64,000 bases of DNA from Oscarella lobularis (taxonomy: Eukaryota; Porifera; Homoscleromorpha; Homosclerophorida; Oscarellidae): positions 2,914,001 to 2,978,000 of the forward strand of contig NC_089184.1 in the NCBI RefSeq assembly GCF_947507565.1, written 5' to 3'. The notes beneath the pieces are model-generated. The model made no database searches, was not told the DNA's origin, and worked only from the letters and a program-made list of their open reading frames with translations. The first letter of the stretch is position 1; each line of letters begins with the position of its first letter. Below, in pieces: positions 42,153 through 51,071 of the stretch. The position numbers and the translations under genes were made by a program.

Positions 42153-42473
42153 TGTAACGAGGAGACCCGTTCGGCTCCTCGCGTAAAGCACAACTGAGTA
42201 TGGGCATGCGCCGTTGCGCATGCCATCATACAATAGTAGCTAAAGATAGGCACGTAGGCGCACAAAAGAGCTAAGTGGTTGTAAGAGCTAGTGTAGGCGT
42301 AGAAGTAGGTGGACAGACGCCTACCGGTCTGTCCACCTGAGACTATATAAGAGGAGTTTTGATTGTAGTGTGTGTGAGACTGTGAGTGCGAGAGTGTAAT
42401 AAATAAAGAAATGGAAGACGAGAGTGATGAAGAGGTGTCGTTTAACCTCCACCGGTATACGGCACCCATTACA
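42153..42473 (+). mobile_element. 5' LTR of Ty3/gypsy element (321 bp)
   Basis: Starts TGTAAC and ends ATTACA, and is identical as read to the 3' LTR at 48248-48568. The target duplication CCTT flanks the element (42149-42152 and 48569-48572). U3 contains three perfect hairpins: CGAGGAG/CTCCTCG (42158-42181), GGCATGCGC/GCGCATGCC (42203-42224) and an 11-bp stem GGTGGACAGAC/GTCTGTCCACC (42308-42337). TATATAA follows at 42344-42350, and AATAAATAAA at about 42400-42409 can serve as the R-region polyadenylation signal. The gag start codon (42411) lies inside this LTR. Confidence 0.95.
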
Positions 42474-45400
42474 ATGGAGGTCCCGCCGAGATCGAGTCCG
42501 TCGAGCCTCTCCGGACTCGATCTGAATGAAGATGAAGGAGAGAGGAATCAGCGCGATCGGCGCGATTCCGCTGAAAGAAGCGAGCTGAGCCTGTTGTCCG
42601 AGTCGGACGACGACGAAGAGGGAATAGTACCCAAGCCCCACGCGAAGACGGAGTGGGTCGCTATTCGTTCGTCGCGTCTGCGTGAACAGTATCGGCGAGT
42701 GGCAGCGGCAATGCTACAGGAGTCTCTGGAGGCCCCGAGCCTTCCTCCAGAGACGGCGGTTACGTCGGATTGGCTCTGCGAGCGCTTGGAAGCGCTGGGT
42801 CGAAATCCGCAAGCCGTTGAAGTAGGACTCGACCCGAGCGGGAATATGTACCTGCAGGATGGTCAAGGCCCTTTCCTGTATCACGTCGCGGGAAGGAGAG
42901 AGGAAGACGGCGCGAGTCCGTCGTTGACGGCGCGTGTATTGCCGAAAACCCCCGGAGAAGTTGACGCGCTTCGGGAAGAGGTGCGCGCGCTGAGGAAGGA
43001 GATAAAGCGGCTCGGGACGCGCCTTCGCGACGCCATGAAGGACGCCGAAGCGAAGAGCGCGAAGGAACTCGGCCGGCTGAAGAAAGAAAACGCCCGGTTG
43101 AAAGCCCGGTGTGATGAGTTGCAGTTGCGGAGGTGTGAAGAAAACCTTCGCAACGAAGCGGAGGTGGACGCCTTAAGGAAGCGTCTGCAAAAATGTGAGA
43201 GCCCGCCTACGGGAGGAGAAGGTGGAGCATTGATGGTGCGAACGCCTGCGCCAACGTCGGCGTCGCCCCGCCGAAAGGAGAAAGTGATCGCTCCGCGGAG
43301 GAAGAGCGTGAGCGTCACGGTAAAAGAAGAACCGTTGACCGTGGACAGCACGAGTTCGGCGTGTGCGTCACCCGCCCTGCGTGGGCAGGAGGTGCCAAGG
43401 AAGAGAGGGAAAGCCCCGCCGATTGAATACTTCTCGGCCGAGGATCCCGAAATCCTGCTGGACGACTGGCTGCCGACAGTTGAGCGTGCCGCGAAGTGGA
43501 ACGGGTGGAACGAAGAAGAGCACCTAATGCAGCTCGAAGGGCACCTCAAGGGGAAGGCGCTACAGGAATGGACGCTAATGTCTAGAGAAGAGCGAAGCGA
43601 CATAGGAGTGGGAACGGCAAAGCTTCGAGAACGGATCGACCCGGTCAATCCCTTCGTAGCTGTGCAGGAATTCCGGCACCTCATGCAAGCGAAGACGGAG
43701 ACAGTGAGCGATTACATTCGTCACGTCGAACGGGCATACAGGATCGCTCACAGAAAAGAAGTGCAGCCTGAGACTAGGGAGGCGTTACTTTTTATGCAGA
43801 TGCGTGAAGGCCTGCGAGAAGAAATAATTCGCGCTCCACAAGTCTCGGGGTGCCAGCGGTATTCGGAGCTTTGTCAAGCCGCGAAATTCGAAGAAAAGCG
43901 ACTCGTCGAGATAAGGAAGAGGAGGCAGTACCGACGAGAAGTCGACGCTACCGTCCAGTCGGAGCAGTCGTCGGAGGGTTTGTTCCGCCCACAAGCGCCG
44001 CGAAAGCCTATCAAGTGCTATGGCTGCGGTGACGAGGGACATATCAGCAGAGATTGTCCGAACCGTGGTCGCGAGAGCGAAAGCAGTGGCCGGAGTGCTT
44101 CGCAGGCTTCGACGAAAAAGAAAGCTGGAACTCGACAAGTGACGGCCGAGTCGGCTACGGCTCGTCTGGATGCCCTCTTTCCAACCGACGCGGAAGTCCG
44201 AACTATTCGGGTTGCTGACAAAGGGAGCTCGAGTCAGTGCGCCCGGGTACAAATCCAAGGAGTCCCTGCGTACGGAATTATCGACACCGGTTCCGACCTG
44301 ACCATCATTGGAGGAGAGCTGTTTAAGCGCGTGGCTGCCGCCGCAAAATTGCGCCGACGGGATTGTCGGGCGCCTGATAAGGTGCCGCGAACGTACGCAC
44401 AGCAGGAATTCAGATTGGACGGTCTAATGGACTTGGAGATTGAATTCGACGGAAAATCGCTGATCACGCCGGTGTACATTAAGGTGGACGCCCATGACCA
44501 GTTGCTGCTGTCCGAAGGTGTGTGCAGTCAGCTGGGAATTGTCCGTTATCACTCCGACGTACGGACGTGGCAGAAGCGTAAAGAGCGGAAACCAGCGAAG
44601 AAACAGGCGGGAGGACAGGATCAACGTCAGGAAACGGAAACTGTCGCTCCGGAAGCTGCTCCCAACGTGCGGTCTGCTGAAGAGAATCCTGACCAGGAGA
44701 AGCAGGGAGAGACCAAGGCGAAGAAGACGGACCAAGCCGTCGTCCGGCTACTCACTGCAGTGCGTTTGGCTCCGGGGAAAGAAATGGTTTCCGTTGGACA
44801 GCTGGACATGGACGGTATTTTTGACGGCCCCGTGATGGTCGGCCCAGATGAGAAAAAGCGCGACGCGTTGAATTGGACGATGGCGGATGCGCTGGTCACC
44901 CCGGACAACGAGAAGCGCGTACCGATCCTGTTGCTGAATTCCGGTAGCGAAACCGTCGTGATCTCTGCTGGAACCGAAGTTGGCGTCGCTGAGGAAGGAA
45001 TCGTGGTCGAGGGAGAAAATCCACGTACAGCTCCGCCGACCAAGAGCGATGGTGACGGTCTGGGGCCCCCTTCGGGGGACGGGAACGGAGAAGACGCGGT
45101 TGCCGTGCAGGAAATACGCAGTCAACCAGTCAAGGCGCACGAACCAGCCGTGGTTGATGACCTCGACGCGGATGACAACGTTACGACGCAAGAAGCGATC
45201 GCGGGGCGACGAGCGAAGCTGCGCAAAACCTTCGATCCAGGGGGAAGCGCAGGGGAAGAAATGCAACCTGTACTAAAAGTTATCGAGGCATACCACGATA
45301 TCTTCAGTCTAGACGAGGGAGAACGAGGGGAAACGGACTTGATCGAAATGACGATTGATACGGGAACCGCTTCTCCCCAACGACAGCCCCCTCGTCGCGT

Positions 45401-48236
45401 CCCGTTTGCTATTCGCCAGCAAGTGGTGCAGCAATTGAAGGAAATGCAGAAACACGGCGTTATATCTCCTTCAGCAAGCCCTTGGGCGAGTCCGATTGTC
45501 CTCGTCCGGAAGAAGGACGGTGGATTGCGATTCTGCGTCGACTACCGGAAGTTGAACGACGTGACAAAATCGGATACATTCCCCCTCCCACGGATCGACG
45601 ACCTACTCGACCTGCTCGGAGACGCGAAGTATTTTACAACCCTTGACCTGGCTTCGGGTTATTGGCAAGTCAAAATGGCGCAATTCGCGAAGGAAAAAAC
45701 CGCGTTCGTAACACACCAAGGGCTTTACGAATTTCAAGTCATGCCTTTTGGGTTACGCAACGCCCCGTCAGTTTTCCAGCGATTGATGCAGCGAGTTTTA
45801 GCGGGTCTCAATCCGGAGAACGGACCAGATTATGTTTCCGTCTATCTGGACGATATATTGATCTTTTCCCGTACTCTGGAGGACCATCTCAAGCACTTGA
45901 TGGAGGTGTTCAAGCGCTTGCTCGCGGCCGGATTGAAGCTGAAGCCGTCGAAGTGCCAGTTTCTCCGACAAGAAGTGGTCTACTTGGGCCATTTGATTAC
46001 CCCTAATGGGTTGAAGCCCAACGCTGGACTGGTGACGGCGGTGAGAGATTATCCCGTCCCCACCGACCTCACTACGTTGCGGCGCTTCTTGGGTATGGCG
46101 TCGTACTACCGACGTTTTATCCCAAATTTTGCCAAAATTGCTTCACCGCTGCACGCGTTGACTCGTAAGGATGTACCCTTTGCATGGACGAAGGAATGCG
46201 AAGCGAGTTTTATCGAGCTTAAGCAACGACTGATCAACGCTCCGGTTCTGGCCTATCCGGACTTCACGAAGGATTTCACGCTTGAAACGGATGCGTGTGG
46301 CTACGGCATTGGCGCGGTGCTTTGTCAAGAGGCCGCGGAGGGAAGGTGCCCTATTGCCTTCGGCAGTCGGTCGCTTACTGCAGCAGAGAAGAACTACGGA
46401 ATTACGGAACTCGAGACGCTAGCGGTCGTATGGGCAATGAGTCACTTCCGTGCGTATCTTTACGGCCATAAAGTGACTGTTCTGACTGACCACTCAGCGG
46501 TCAAGGCGGTACTCGGAGCACCCAGTCCGAGTGGAAAGCACGCACGATGGTGGACTCAAGTCTACGGCAGTGGCGTCGCAGAAGTCAACATCATCTATCG
46601 ATCGGGAAAGAGTAATGTGAGCGCAGACGCCCTGTCACGCGCACCTCATTTTCCGGCTCCGAAAGAAGATGAGGCAGAAGGAGATACGGTGGTCCTTAGG
46701 ACTACAGTAGAATACCCTATCACGGAATTGTTGGACCTCGGATCGTTGCCGTTGCCGAGTGTCGACGAGGAATTTTCGGATAGTCAGAAGAGAGATCCAG
46801 AATTCAAGCTGATATTCGATTATCTGGCAGATGGTAATCTGCCGGACAGGGAAGAAGATGCTAAATTAGTCGTCGCTCAGGCGCAACTGTACGACATAGT
46901 CGATGGGATACTATATCATATCCCTCCTAAAGGAAAAGGTGAAAGGAGAGTTGCGGTTCCACGACAACTCCGAGAACAAATGATGGAGCAATACCATGGA
47001 GGAAGAATGGGAGGACACTTTTCAGGCGCTCGGGTATTCGCTGCTATGTCTCCACGGTGGTGGTGGCCGAGGATGTACAGCGACACGATCGAATACGCCA
47101 AAAAGTGCCCCCAGTGTGCGGTGGTGCATGGATTCGGACGCCAACGAAGACCGCCGTTGCATCCCATTCCGGTGCGAAGACCCTTCCAGATCGTCGGCGT
47201 GGATATCATGACTCTTCCCAAAACGAGAAGAGCCAATCAGCACGTCGTCGTTTTCCAGGATTTTCTAACGAAATGGCCTCTGGTTTACCCGGTGCCCGAC
47301 CAGACGACCCTCCAGTTGGTACGGTTGCTGACCGAAGAAGTTGTCCCGTTCTTCGGCGTTCCGGAATCGCTGCTGTCTGACAGAGGCACGAATTTGCTGT
47401 CGCACCTAATGCGCGACGTGTGTGAGAAATTGGGGATCAAGAAGATTAATACAACGTCGTACCATCCCCAATGCGACGGAATGGTCGAGCGCTTCAACAG
47501 GACGCTGAAAGCAATGCTTCGAAAGCACGCAGCGACGTACGGTGATCAGTGGGACGAGTACCTGTCGAGTGTCCTGTGGGCGTACCGGAATACCCCTCAC
47601 GAATCCACGGGAGAGAAGCCTTCATTCCTCCTGTTCGGCTGGGATTGCAGGACGCCGACGGAAGCTGCGTTCCTGCCTCCTTCAGACTACGTCTGGGGCG
47701 ACATCGAGGATTATCGTCAGCAGCTATTACTGTCGCTGACTACGGCGAGGAATACTGCTGCGGAGACAATTCAGAAAGCACAGGCAAAGTATAAGCGCCA
47801 ATATGATAAACGCGCTTCGGAACCAACATATCGAGTGGGCGACTGGGTGCTGATCCGGTTCCCACACGAAGAGAGCGGCAAGGAAAGGAAGTTGTCACGG
47901 CCTTGGCACGGTCCGTTTCGGGTAGTGGAAGCGAACGAGCCCGATATCGTCGCGAAGAAAGTCTACTTCCCGGATGAAGGCACGATTCAGGTACACCAGT
48001 TGCGCGTAACGCCGTGCCCACCGGACTTCCCTGCTGGCTTCTATTGGTACGGAGGGCGCCGACGTGGACCAGGACGCCCGCCGCAGTGGGTAGAGCGGAT
48101 GCTCCGTGACGAAGTGCCCGTTTCGCTCGTCGTCACGTCCCAGGAACGGAATGTGTCACCGACACCCCCAAGGTATGGTTTGCGCCCCCGAGAAAAGCTC
48201 CGAGCACCGTTGCGCTCGAGGACGAGCTCTTCTTGA
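42411..48236 (+). CDS. Ty3/gypsy gag-pol polyprotein, single intact ORF (1,941 aa)
   Basis: One uninterrupted frame. Gag: acidic N-terminus, a coiled coil around residues 180-270, and a retrotransposon gag domain around 345-520. A CCHC zinc knuckle (CYGCGDEGHISRDC) spans 536-549. Protease has the active-site DTGSD from Asp625. Reverse transcriptase runs from about 1000 and has YLDD at 1145-1148. RNase H starts TDACGYG with Asp1294. Integrase has an HHCC zinc-binding region around 1525-1565, then the catalytic triad Asp1598, Asp1657, Glu1693, with 35 residues between the last two. A GPF-like module (WHGPFRVV) lies near 1838; no chromodomain is evident. Gag and pol are fused without frameshift or stop. 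The ATG at 42411 is inside the 5' LTR and the frame crosses the primer site. No damage is visible, so it may be active or recently so. Confidence 0.95.
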   Translation: MEDESDEEVSFNLHRYTAPITMEVPPRSSPSSLSGLDLNEDEGERNQRDRRDSAERSELSLLSESDDDEEGIVPKPHAKTEWVAIRSSRLREQYRRVAAAMLQESLEAPSLPPETAVTSDWLCERLEALGRNPQAVEVGLDPSGNMYLQDGQGPFLYHVAGRREEDGASPSLTARVLPKTPGEVDALREEVRALRKEIKRLGTRLRDAMKDAEAKSAKELGRLKKENARLKARCDELQLRRCEENLRNEAEVDALRKRLQKCESPPTGGEGGALMVRTPAPTSASPRRKEKVIAPRRKSVSVTVKEEPLTVDSTSSACASPALRGQEVPRKRGKAPPIEYFSAEDPEILLDDWLPTVERAAKWNGWNEEEHLMQLEGHLKGKALQEWTLMSREERSDIGVGTAKLRERIDPVNPFVAVQEFRHLMQAKTETVSDYIRHVERAYRIAHRKEVQPETREALLFMQMREGLREEIIRAPQVSGCQRYSELCQAAKFEEKRLVEIRKRRQYRREVDATVQSEQSSEGLFRPQAPRKPIKCYGCGDEGHISRDCPNRGRESESSGRSASQASTKKKAGTRQVTAESATARLDALFPTDAEVRTIRVADKGSSSQCARVQIQGVPAYGIIDTGSDLTIIGGELFKRVAAAAKLRRRDCRAPDKVPRTYAQQEFRLDGLMDLEIEFDGKSLITPVYIKVDAHDQLLLSEGVCSQLGIVRYHSDVRTWQKRKERKPAKKQAGGQDQRQETETVAPEAAPNVRSAEENPDQEKQGETKAKKTDQAVVRLLTAVRLAPGKEMVSVGQLDMDGIFDGPVMVGPDEKKRDALNWTMADALVTPDNEKRVPILLLNSGSETVVISAGTEVGVAEEGIVVEGENPRTAPPTKSDGDGLGPPSGDGNGEDAVAVQEIRSQPVKAHEPAVVDDLDADDNVTTQEAIAGRRAKLRKTFDPGGSAGEEMQPVLKVIEAYHDIFSLDEGERGETDLIEMTIDTGTASPQRQPPRRVPFAIRQQVVQQLKEMQKHGVISPSASPWASPIVLVRKKDGGLRFCVDYRKLNDVTKSDTFPLPRIDDLLDLLGDAKYFTTLDLASGYWQVKMAQFAKEKTAFVTHQGLYEFQVMPFGLRNAPSVFQRLMQRVLAGLNPENGPDYVSVYLDDILIFSRTLEDHLKHLMEVFKRLLAAGLKLKPSKCQFLRQEVVYLGHLITPNGLKPNAGLVTAVRDYPVPTDLTTLRRFLGMASYYRRFIPNFAKIASPLHALTRKDVPFAWTKECEASFIELKQRLINAPVLAYPDFTKDFTLETDACGYGIGAVLCQEAAEGRCPIAFGSRSLTAAEKNYGITELETLAVVWAMSHFRAYLYGHKVTVLTDHSAVKAVLGAPSPSGKHARWWTQVYGSGVAEVNIIYRSGKSNVSADALSRAPHFPAPKEDEAEGDTVVLRTTVEYPITELLDLGSLPLPSVDEEFSDSQKRDPEFKLIFDYLADGNLPDREEDAKLVVAQAQLYDIVDGILYHIPPKGKGERRVAVPRQLREQMMEQYHGGRMGGHFSGARVFAAMSPRWWWPRMYSDTIEYAKKCPQCAVVHGFGRQRRPPLHPIPVRRPFQIVGVDIMTLPKTRRANQHVVVFQDFLTKWPLVYPVPDQTTLQLVRLLTEEVVPFFGVPESLLSDRGTNLLSHLMRDVCEKLGIKKINTTSYHPQCDGMVERFNRTLKAMLRKHAATYGDQWDEYLSSVLWAYRNTPHESTGEKPSFLLFGWDCRTPTEAAFLPPSDYVWGDIEDYRQQLLLSLTTARNTAAETIQKAQAKYKRQYDKRASEPTYRVGDWVLIRFPHEESGKERKLSRPWHGPFRVVEANEPDIVAKKVYFPDEGTIQVHQLRVTPCPPDFPAGFYWYGGRRRGPGRPPQWVERMLRDEVPVSLVVTSQERNVSPTPPRYGLRPREKLRAPLRSRTSSS
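42475..42492 (+). other. Primer binding site, tRNA-Gln type
   Basis: TGGAGGTCCCGCCGAGAT begins one base after the LTR and is complementary to a tRNA 3' end of the form ATCTCGGCGGGACCTCCA, which matches the T-arm/acceptor end of eukaryotic tRNA-Gln. It lies within the gag coding frame. Confidence 0.75.
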
Positions 48237-48247
48237 GGCGGCGGGAA
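48235..48247 (+). other. Polypurine tract before the 3' LTR
   Basis: GAGGCGGCGGGAA immediately precedes the 3' LTR and directly follows the polyprotein stop. It is mostly purine with two C interruptions, so it is a weak but correctly placed plus-strand primer. Confidence 0.55.
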
Positions 48248-48568
48248 TGTAACGAGGAGACCCGTTCGGCTCCTCGCGTAAAGCACAACTGAGTATGGGC
48301 ATGCGCCGTTGCGCATGCCATCATACAATAGTAGCTAAAGATAGGCACGTAGGCGCACAAAAGAGCTAAGTGGTTGTAAGAGCTAGTGTAGGCGTAGAAG
48401 TAGGTGGACAGACGCCTACCGGTCTGTCCACCTGAGACTATATAAGAGGAGTTTTGATTGTAGTGTGTGTGAGACTGTGAGTGCGAGAGTGTAATAAATA
48501 AAGAAATGGAAGACGAGAGTGATGAAGAGGTGTCGTTTAACCTCCACCGGTATACGGCACCCATTACA
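48248..48568 (+). mobile_element. 3' LTR of Ty3/gypsy element (321 bp)
   Basis: Identical as read to the 5' LTR. Because the gag ATG lies in the LTR, this copy also carries a start codon that reads 21 codons of gag and then a few codons into flanking DNA before a stop. The target repeat CCTT follows. Confidence 0.95.
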
Positions 48569-48572
48569 CCTT

Positions 48573-49256
48573 TCTTTTATAGCTCCTGAACTCCACCAGT
48601 GTATATCTTTCCCATAGGATCGTGCTCCTGCTTTCTCTCCGTTGGCTGTGGACGCGCGAATAGCCTGCCTTCTCTATAACTAAGCGAACGATCGATCGAA
48701 GCTAGGAGCCCCAAAAATATACGCGACAGTTCTTCCTCGCTTCCTTAGAGATATTCATCCGCCGGAATAACAACGCCTTGATGTCGATCTGTGCACCATG
48801 CATAGACGATGCAGCGTCACGTATTTGCGTTCGTTGACGAGCGTAGACACGTGAGTTCGAATGTGACCGTGGTTTTGTGTGAAATTTCATACCCCGCGAA
48901 CGCGCATTCATGCAGCTCGCGGTCGTTTCCTCTCAAAACGAGTCCAGAAAAGCTTCGGCTTTAGTTCCCATTTGACGACAACAACACGGATCCGTTTACC
49001 AGGCACGTGCATGTTGGAGACCACTTCTTCCGTATCTGCCGTATCCTATGTCACACTTATCGACGTCTGCAATCTAAAAAAAATGGCGCTTAAAATAGTT
49101 GTCGCGTCAGGGTTCATTGCTCCCTAGCTTTGTGTTTTTTATTCAATCAACGACCATCATAGTGGGGAAGGCGTAATGACGAGTAAGACTTTTAAAATTT
49201 TGATTTCATGCGTTGTCTCTTGGTTTTCGCAGGAAAATCGTTTTTTTCGAACTGAC
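48573..49256. other. Unassigned stretch right of the retrotransposon
   Basis: An 82-codon plus frame at 48879-49127 has no recognisable domain. A TTTTATAG|CTCCTG acceptor-like site follows the LTR directly, so the insertion may lie in an intron of an unrecognised gene. Confidence 0.35.
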
Positions 49257-49264
49257 GTCATTCT

Positions 49265-49415
49265 GTGTTCTAGCAAAAGGGAAGCAGAGGAAAGAACAAG
49301 GACGTCAACTCCATGTGAGAAAGTTTCCTGATATGAAGGGATTACTTCAGTCTGCTTCAGTCTGCTGGGCGGCTCATTTAGTAGGCTGAAACGCCTGCTT
49401 TCTCAAAACGGCAAG
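49265..49415 (+). ncRNA. Structured element, copy B
   Basis: The lead TTCTAGCAAAAGGGAAGCAG..GGAAAGAA parallels copy A (TTCTAGAAAAAGGAGGTAG..GGAAAGAA), followed by CTCCATGTGAGA in place of CTCCTTGTGAGA. The outer stem GAGAAAG (49317-49323) pairs with CTTTCTC (49398-49404); compared with copy A, two G-C pairs have become A-T pairs on both strands. The interior is longer (it contains a CTTCAGTCTG direct repeat) and ends with a small AGGC-TGAAAC-GCCT hairpin overlapping the GAAACGCCTG block shared with copy A. Confidence 0.45.
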
Positions 49416-49739
49416 TAATAATAATTGATCTTATTACCATTAATCCTAGTCTTTTTTAGAAAATTTTACCCATGAATTTTATCATCATTGCAAACTCTTA
49501 TGTTCTCCAGAGGTCGTCGAAAAAACCAAAAACAGTGAAAGCGCTCTGTAGTTTGTACTCTTTTCAAAGGAAAAATTTTATAGTTTTCTGTGGTGGTAGA
49601 AGTTAGTACTGTAGTATTAGTAGTAGCGTCGATGTAGCGTAGCGGCGACAGGGTCCGGAGCTGGACCCTCCTTTTCACATACACAATTGAAGAACTTTAT
49701 TAAATAGAAGCCGGAAGTAAACCGGAAACTCTTAAAAAA

Positions 49740-50090
49740 ATTGCGCATAAGTCTCCCTTTCTTTGCTGTCCACCTGCACGGACCACAAGGGTCCGTACAG
49801 GCTTCGGTTGGGTGGGGGTCAACCTCACTACTCCCCCGTCGGAGTTGGAGCCTGTTTAGTCTCCCGGCTCGGACGCCTGGGACCAGCAGCCCTCGGACGT
49901 GAGTGCTGCCGGCCTGATTCCAGGGGGACCGCCATTGTACCCACCGCGTCTTGCCCAAGTGGGGTGGCAGTTTATCACTCATGCCACTGGAGTAGGGGCT
50001 GTGCTCCCCTGCGTTCAAGCCACGTTTAACCTCTCTGGCTCAAGAGTTGGGCCAGTTTTATTTAGTCACCTCAGGGCCCAGAGGTGAATG
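49740..50090. other. GC-rich block of unknown nature
   Basis: The composition shifts to GC-rich, with several short palindromes (GGGTCCGGAGCTGGACCC at about 49650; CCACAAGGGTCCGTACAGG) and many GGGG/CCCC runs. Frames are open on both strands but unconvincing. It might be the 5' end of a non-LTR element. I see no known domain. Confidence 0.3.
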
Positions 50091-50379
50091 TGCCTAAGAA
50101 AGAAAAGAAACAGTTAGCCTCAGACGCATAGAACGTGAACGGACAGCGTAAAATCCTTTTCATTCTCTTGCTGATGACGTGAAGCTCGCGAAGCAATACA
50201 AATTCCTTTCGTTTTCTCAGAGCCTCGAACCCAATGAAAAGGGAGTCAAATGATTCGATATTACAACTGAGGTCTTGCCTTCTATAGAAATAATTAAATA
50301 CCTCATGGTCCTCATTGTAGTGCACTTGAAGCCGAGCACCCGGGACTCTGACCTCCTATGGACAAAGAATAATTGATAC

Positions 50380-51069
50380 AGTCTTCTATTCAATAACAGA
50401 ATCTTTATGTACCTGACAGCCGATTTCCCACGCCCCCAAAGGACTATAGCCCCAACAGCGTCGAATGTTGTCATTCTGTGTGCGGCGAAACGTTTCAGAA
50501 AAATGATCAATTAGGCAAATCAATAAATAATATATGAATGCACCAGTATCAGTTGGCCTCCTTCTGGCGGCACAGGCAATCGAAATGGCTCGCACCAATA
50601 GGTCGTAACAGACGAGATAAATATTTCAATGCAGGTAGACTTCCTGGATGAAAAGGTACGCTTTTTGTTATGAGTGGATAGACACCATGCGTGGAAGTGT
50701 CTTCGCGTCTTGCAGAAAGAAATGAACTTTTACACGAGGTGGTACAGGTATGTGTGGGCGTGTCATTGTGAAATGCAAAAAGAAAGCCTTTTCTCCGTCT
50801 TTGACTTCCCCACAGGTGACGATGTCCGAGTTTGGCATCTTTCTGTCCGGCTGCAATCCGAAAGCGATCCATTCGGTCGTTTTTTCGCTTCGATGCCGAC
50901 GTTCGCGAGTTATCGACAGTCCAGTGAAGCCGATATGCGTTGTCGTCGATAATGCCGACGCTGTACTTGCTTTCACGACTCAAGAGGGCCGAAGCGCTTG
51001 TCGAAAACGCGAGAGCGAGAGAGCAAGACGATTCCAATGTAGAGAGGACATACGGGATTGTAGCTCTTG
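50380..51069 (-). pseudogene. DOMON-domain gene fragment, copy 2 (frameshifted)
   Basis: On minus, from about 51060: a leader-like stretch (LALAFSTSASALLSRES) and NAYRLHWTVDN, then, after a one-base frame change, TTEWIAFGLQPDRKMPNSDI and GEVKDGEKAFF, which are hallmark DOMON strands as in MOXD/DBH-like proteins. The remainder (to about 50668) diverges from the domain, and the downstream minus-strand sequence (about 50640-50380) matches the 3'/intron part of the other two copies. The homology ends at a TA (51070-51071) where the pogo element starts. Confidence 0.7.
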
Positions 51070-51071
51070 TA

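Noticed and set aside
42881-44735. Long minus-strand frames antisense to gag-pol (for example 42881-43684)
   Set aside because: They mirror a GC-rich coding strand, are not conserved protein-like, and the sense strand has a complete recognisable polyprotein.
45060-45080. Recurrent GGGGCCCC palindromes (about 13710, 16520, 17030, 39260, 45062, 59883) as a regulatory family
   Set aside because: They occur in coding, intergenic and repeat contexts with no shared flanks; chance in a GC-patchy genome is sufficient.
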